DNA of 8,153 nucleotides, from NCBI GenBank assembly GCA_035640455.1, contig DASQWB010000056.1, positions 1 to 8,153 of the forward strand. Reading direction: 5' to 3'. Positions 6,650 to 8,153 of the stretch are shown here, one piece after another; the stretch's first letter is position 1, and the number at the start of each line of letters is the position of its first letter. This DNA is from AC-50 sp035640455 (GTDB lineage Bacteria > Actinomycetota > Thermoleophilia > Gaiellales > Gaiellaceae). The position numbers and the translations under genes were made by a program. Under the pieces are notes generated by a model. It was not told the DNA's origin. It did not search any database and was given only the letters and a program-made list of their open reading frames with translations.

Positions 6650-6679
6650 GCGCCCCGCCTGGACAGCTCGGCGGGGCGC
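6650..6679 (-). terminator. Terminator hairpin after tRNA-Leu
   Basis: A perfect 10-bp stem (GCGCCCCGCC 6650-6659, GGCGGGGCGC 6670-6679) with a 10-base loop. It lies 4 bases past the tRNA 3' end on the minus strand. No U-tract is visible. Confidence 0.6.
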
Positions 6680-6683
6680 CGAA

Positions 6684-6766
6684 TGCGGATGGAGGGAGTC
6701 GAACCCTCATGGCCGATGGCCGCCGGCTTCTGAGGCCGGTGCGTATCCCGATTCCGCCACATCCGC
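6684..6766 (-). tRNA. tRNA-Leu (anticodon CAG)
   Basis: The gene is 83 bases on the minus strand. The acceptor stem is GCGGATG (6760-6766) with CATCCGC (6685-6691), and the discriminator A is at 6684. The anticodon stem is CCGGC/GCCGG around the loop CTCAGAA, giving anticodon CAG at 6730-6732, which reads CUG leucine codons. A class II variable arm folds as GGCC-ATC-GGCC. The T-arm is GAGGG-TTCGACT-CCCTC. The long variable arm and discriminator A fit leucine. CCA is not encoded (TTC follows the discriminator), so the tail must be added enzymatically. A hairpin follows it and another lies just upstream. Confidence 0.96.
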
Positions 6767-6770
6767 GCGT

Positions 6771-6794
6771 GGAGCCGCGGCCGAGCGCGGCTCC
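6771..6794 (-). terminator. Hairpin between the 46-codon gene and tRNA-Leu
   Basis: A perfect 9-bp stem (GGAGCCGCG 6771-6779, CGCGGCTCC 6786-6794) with a 6-base loop. It begins three bases after the small gene's TGA on the minus strand and ends four bases before the tRNA. It would serve as terminator for the small gene or as a processing structure ahead of the tRNA. There is no U-tract. Confidence 0.5.
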
Positions 6795-6797
6795 AGG

Positions 6798-6938
6798 TCA
6801 AGCGGCTGGCCGCGGAGGCTGCCGCCCGGGTTGTGCCGCCTCGAGCCGCACCTTGCGACGCGTCTCGAGCACGACGACCTTGGCCGGGCGCGGAGACTGC
6901 TTGGGCGGTGCCGCGACCCGGACGAGCTGCAGGTGCAT
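6798..6938 (-). CDS. Small basic Pro/Arg-rich protein, 46 residues, unrecognised
   Basis: ATG 6938 to TGA 6798-6800. The start is preceded by AGGAGG (6945-6950, minus strand) at a six-base spacing, the best ribosome-binding site in the window, within a longer GAGA-rich purine tract. The protein starts MHLQLVRVAAPPKQSPRPAK, continues with the strand-like KVVVLETRRKVRLE, and ends in a Pro/Arg tail. It is strongly basic, with no membrane segment or cysteine. By hand count 38 of 46 codons end in G or C, as in neighbouring genes. A 9-bp hairpin follows the stop directly. I recognise no family. The ribosome-binding site, codon use and terminator argue for a real gene, and nucleic-acid binding is possible from the charge alone. 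It could also be chance coding in a GC-rich leader of the tRNA. Confidence 0.55.
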   Translation of the reverse strand: MHLQLVRVAAPPKQSPRPAKVVVLETRRKVRLEAAQPGRQPPRPAA

Positions 6939-6965
6939 CGCTCGCCTCCTCTCTCTCGCCGTGAC

Positions 6966-6983
6966 GGGCGCCGCGCGGCGCCC
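6966..6983. repeat. 18-bp perfect palindrome upstream of the small gene
   Basis: GGGCGCCGCGCGGCGCCC reads identically on both strands (9-bp arms). It lies 15 bases upstream of the small gene's AGGAGG on the minus strand. It may be a leader hairpin, an operator, or the terminator of transcription coming from the dipeptidase side. Confidence 0.6.
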
Positions 6984-7131
6984 TCAGGACCAGCGCGCCG
7001 CGGGCGCAGGACTCGAACTCGGTGACGCGCGTACCGGCGCGCCGAGCCGCTGCCGCTTGCCCATCGCTACGGGAGAACCCAGCTCGCCGAAGCCTCAGCG
7101 GCTCTTGCCGGCGAAGAGTGGCAGCAGCTCG

Positions 7132-7857
7132 CTACTGAACAGGCGCTCGAGCGGACCCGAGCCTGCGGATGGGCTGAAGACGCTCACCGGCCGAGAGCCA
7201 CCGGGGCGTCTGGCCTTTTTCGAAGAATTTCACGCCGCCGCTTCCGAGCACTTCGGCAGCATCGTCTTCGATGCGCAAGAGCGTATCTTCCTCGATCGCA
7301 ACGACCGCGTTGTCCTGCACTTCGTGGTATTCAGCGATACGGTCGTCGCGACTCTCGCCTGTCGCGCCGTCCGAAGCTCGGCGGAAGACGTAGTGCGGAT
7401 TGATGTTGAACGGCACGATCCCGAGGCTCGAAAAGGACGTCGAGCCGACGACATTCCAGTCATTCGTCGTCAGGATATTGGGCCCTGCGATGTTCGCGCC
7501 GGCGCTCGCGCCTATGTAGGAGAGGCCGCGATCGAATCGGTCCCGGAGATTCCTCAGGAGGCCTGAAGCAGTCAAGCGTTGCAATAGCACGTATGTATTG
7601 CCGCCTCCGACGATCACCGTCGAAACCTCTTCGAGAATAGCGTGGTCGGGATCGTCCCACCTCAGGTGCAACAACTCGTCCGTCGTACCGGAGGACATCA
7701 ACGAGTTGTGCACACTCTCGAAATACGTGCCTTCGTCGCCGAGCCGGGCCGCGCCGATAAAGGCCGCCGTTCTGTGCTCGCCCATAAAAGCCCGAATATG
7801 ATCGCGACAGTGGGCAAACGGAGGCCGGCCCGTGTTACTGATGAGTAAGAGGCGCAA
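7132..7857 (-). CDS. pepE: Dipeptidase E / alpha-aspartyl dipeptidase (peptidase family S51)
   Basis: 241 residues if started at TTG 7857, which gives MRLLLISNT, matching the MELLLLSNS start I recall for Salmonella PepE. ATG 7929 would add 24 unmatched residues. Upstream frames overlap the gene ending at 7964. Neither start has a strong Shine-Dalgarno. PepE is a cytosolic serine peptidase that cleaves Asp-X dipeptides. GGGNTYVLLQRL (84-95) is the conserved glycine loop. The nucleophile is S118 in YIGASAGAN, with D133 in TTND and H155 in NINPHY. The spacings 15 and 22 equal those of Salmonella S120, D135 and H157. Codon use differs from the left of the window: TTA, ATA-like and AAA codons are frequent and G+C is about 55-57% in two sampled 60-base blocks, suggesting acquisition. 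The C-terminal 10-12 residues (RRLGSARAPVQ) look unconserved. Confidence 0.9.
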   Translation of the reverse strand: MRLLLISNTGRPPFAHCRDHIRAFMGEHRTAAFIGAARLGDEGTYFESVHNSLMSSGTTDELLHLRWDDPDHAILEEVSTVIVGGGNTYVLLQRLTASGLLRNLRDRFDRGLSYIGASAGANIAGPNILTTNDWNVVGSTSFSSLGIVPFNINPHYVFRRASDGATGESRDDRIAEYHEVQDNAVVAIEEDTLLRIEDDAAEVLGSGGVKFFEKGQTPRWLSAGERLQPIRRLGSARAPVQ

Positions 7858-7963
7858 TTTCGATCCGCTCGGACGTGATAGATGGAGGAGGTCGGTCCCG
7901 TACCGGGGCGAGGCGCCAGCATACAACATCGCTAGCGACGACAGGCGTCGATTCCCGCCTCGT

Positions 7964-8153
7964 CTAGCTCGTCTCTTGCACGCGCAGTTGAAAGCCTTGC
8001 CACGGCAAGAGGACGCGGCTGAAGTCCCACTGGCCGGCTCCCGTCGGCGTAAGCGCACCATTGTCGGGATGGAGTGCATTGAGCTCGAATTCCAAGTCTC
8101 GCCCAGAGGCGCTGATGCGGGCGCCATCCGCCGGCACCGGAGTCGAAAGCACA
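7964..8153 (-). CDS. 3' end of an unrecognised gene cut by the window edge
   Basis: The frame is open from the right edge to TAG at 7964-7966, about 62 codons. The ending reads GQWDFSRVLLPWQGFQLRVQ, preceded by DLEFELNALHPDNG. Alternating hydrophobic residues suggest beta strands, such as a C-terminal beta-sandwich, but I do not recognise the family. Codon use is mixed and similar to the neighbouring dipeptidase. GTG at 8152 is at the very edge and is probably not the true start. The next gene starts 34 or 106 bases further on the same strand, depending on the pepE start chosen, so an operon is possible. Confidence 0.6.
   Translation of the reverse strand, partial: VLSTPVPADGARISASGRDLEFELNALHPDNGALTPTGAGQWDFSRVLLPWQGFQLRVQETS

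Noticed and set aside
6995..7070. A functional tRNA gene on the minus strand
   Set aside because: The T-stem pairs at only three of five positions, the acceptor is mismatched and the body is too short (about 67 bases).
7095..7165. Second minus-strand frame ending LERLFSSELLPLFAGKSR after pepE, suggesting a frameshifted C-terminus
   Set aside because: It is short and lies past the conserved end of PepE, whose own frame ends naturally; chance is the simpler explanation.
6445..7566. Long plus-strand frame across the tRNA and antisense to pepE
   Set aside because: It crosses the tRNA-Leu gene and opposes a conserved peptidase; the product is not protein-like.
7930..8127. N-terminal extension of pepE to 8127 or beyond
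   Set aside because: It has no similarity to PepE and overlaps the better coding frame ending at 7964.
1..8153. CRISPR arrays, insertion sequences or phage modules
   Set aside because: No spaced direct repeats, transposase or integrase motifs, or phage genes were seen on either strand.

Overview
The window is GC-rich bacterial chromosome. A hand count of bases 1021-1080 gives 47/60 G+C. Codons end mostly in G or C, and GTG starts are used. Gene content and style suggest a high-GC actinobacterium, perhaps of the Thermoleophilia type, but this is inferred from style and not from a marker gene. The right end differs: 7561-7620 is 33/60 G+C and 7681-7740 is 34/60. It looks like a different compositional block, possibly acquired DNA.

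Layout, left to right. (1) Bases 1-2397, plus strand: the 3' part of an NtaA/SnaA/DszA-type flavin monooxygenase, translationally coupled through a GTGA overlap to an NAD(P)-dependent aldehyde dehydrogenase. Together they read as an oxidative catabolic pair: the monooxygenase cleaves a C-N or C-S substrate and the dehydrogenase oxidises the aldehyde. The monooxygenase appears to lack about 40 residues internally. (2) Bases 2411-3637, plus strand: a promoter, a VOC-fold protein and, 30 bases on, a nickel/cobalt-type permease with a histidine-rich loop. (3) A 14-bp perfect-stem terminator at 3644-3679 separates this from the convergent ZIP-family metal transporter (minus strand, 3709-4557). The ZIP gene's Shine-Dalgarno lies inside a 9-bp hairpin. 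(4) Minus strand, 6481 down to 4670: a PRC-barrel/DUF2171-like protein followed by the RNA ligase RtcB, which carries a Cys/His cluster just after its catalytic histidine. (5) Bases 6650-6983: tRNA-Leu(CAG) on the minus strand with a hairpin on each side, and next to it a 46-codon small gene with a perfect Shine-Dalgarno. (6) Bases 7132-8153, minus strand, lower GC: an intact-looking dipeptidase E (S51) and the 3' end of an unrecognised gene cut by the window edge.

Most of the window is ordinary housekeeping or accessory metabolism. I do not see a clear new multi-gene system, CRISPR array, insertion sequence or phage module. The best leads are the small gene beside the tRNA, the Cys/His insertion in RtcB, the hairpin over the ZIP ribosome-binding site, the shortened monooxygenase and the compositional break at about 7.2 kb.
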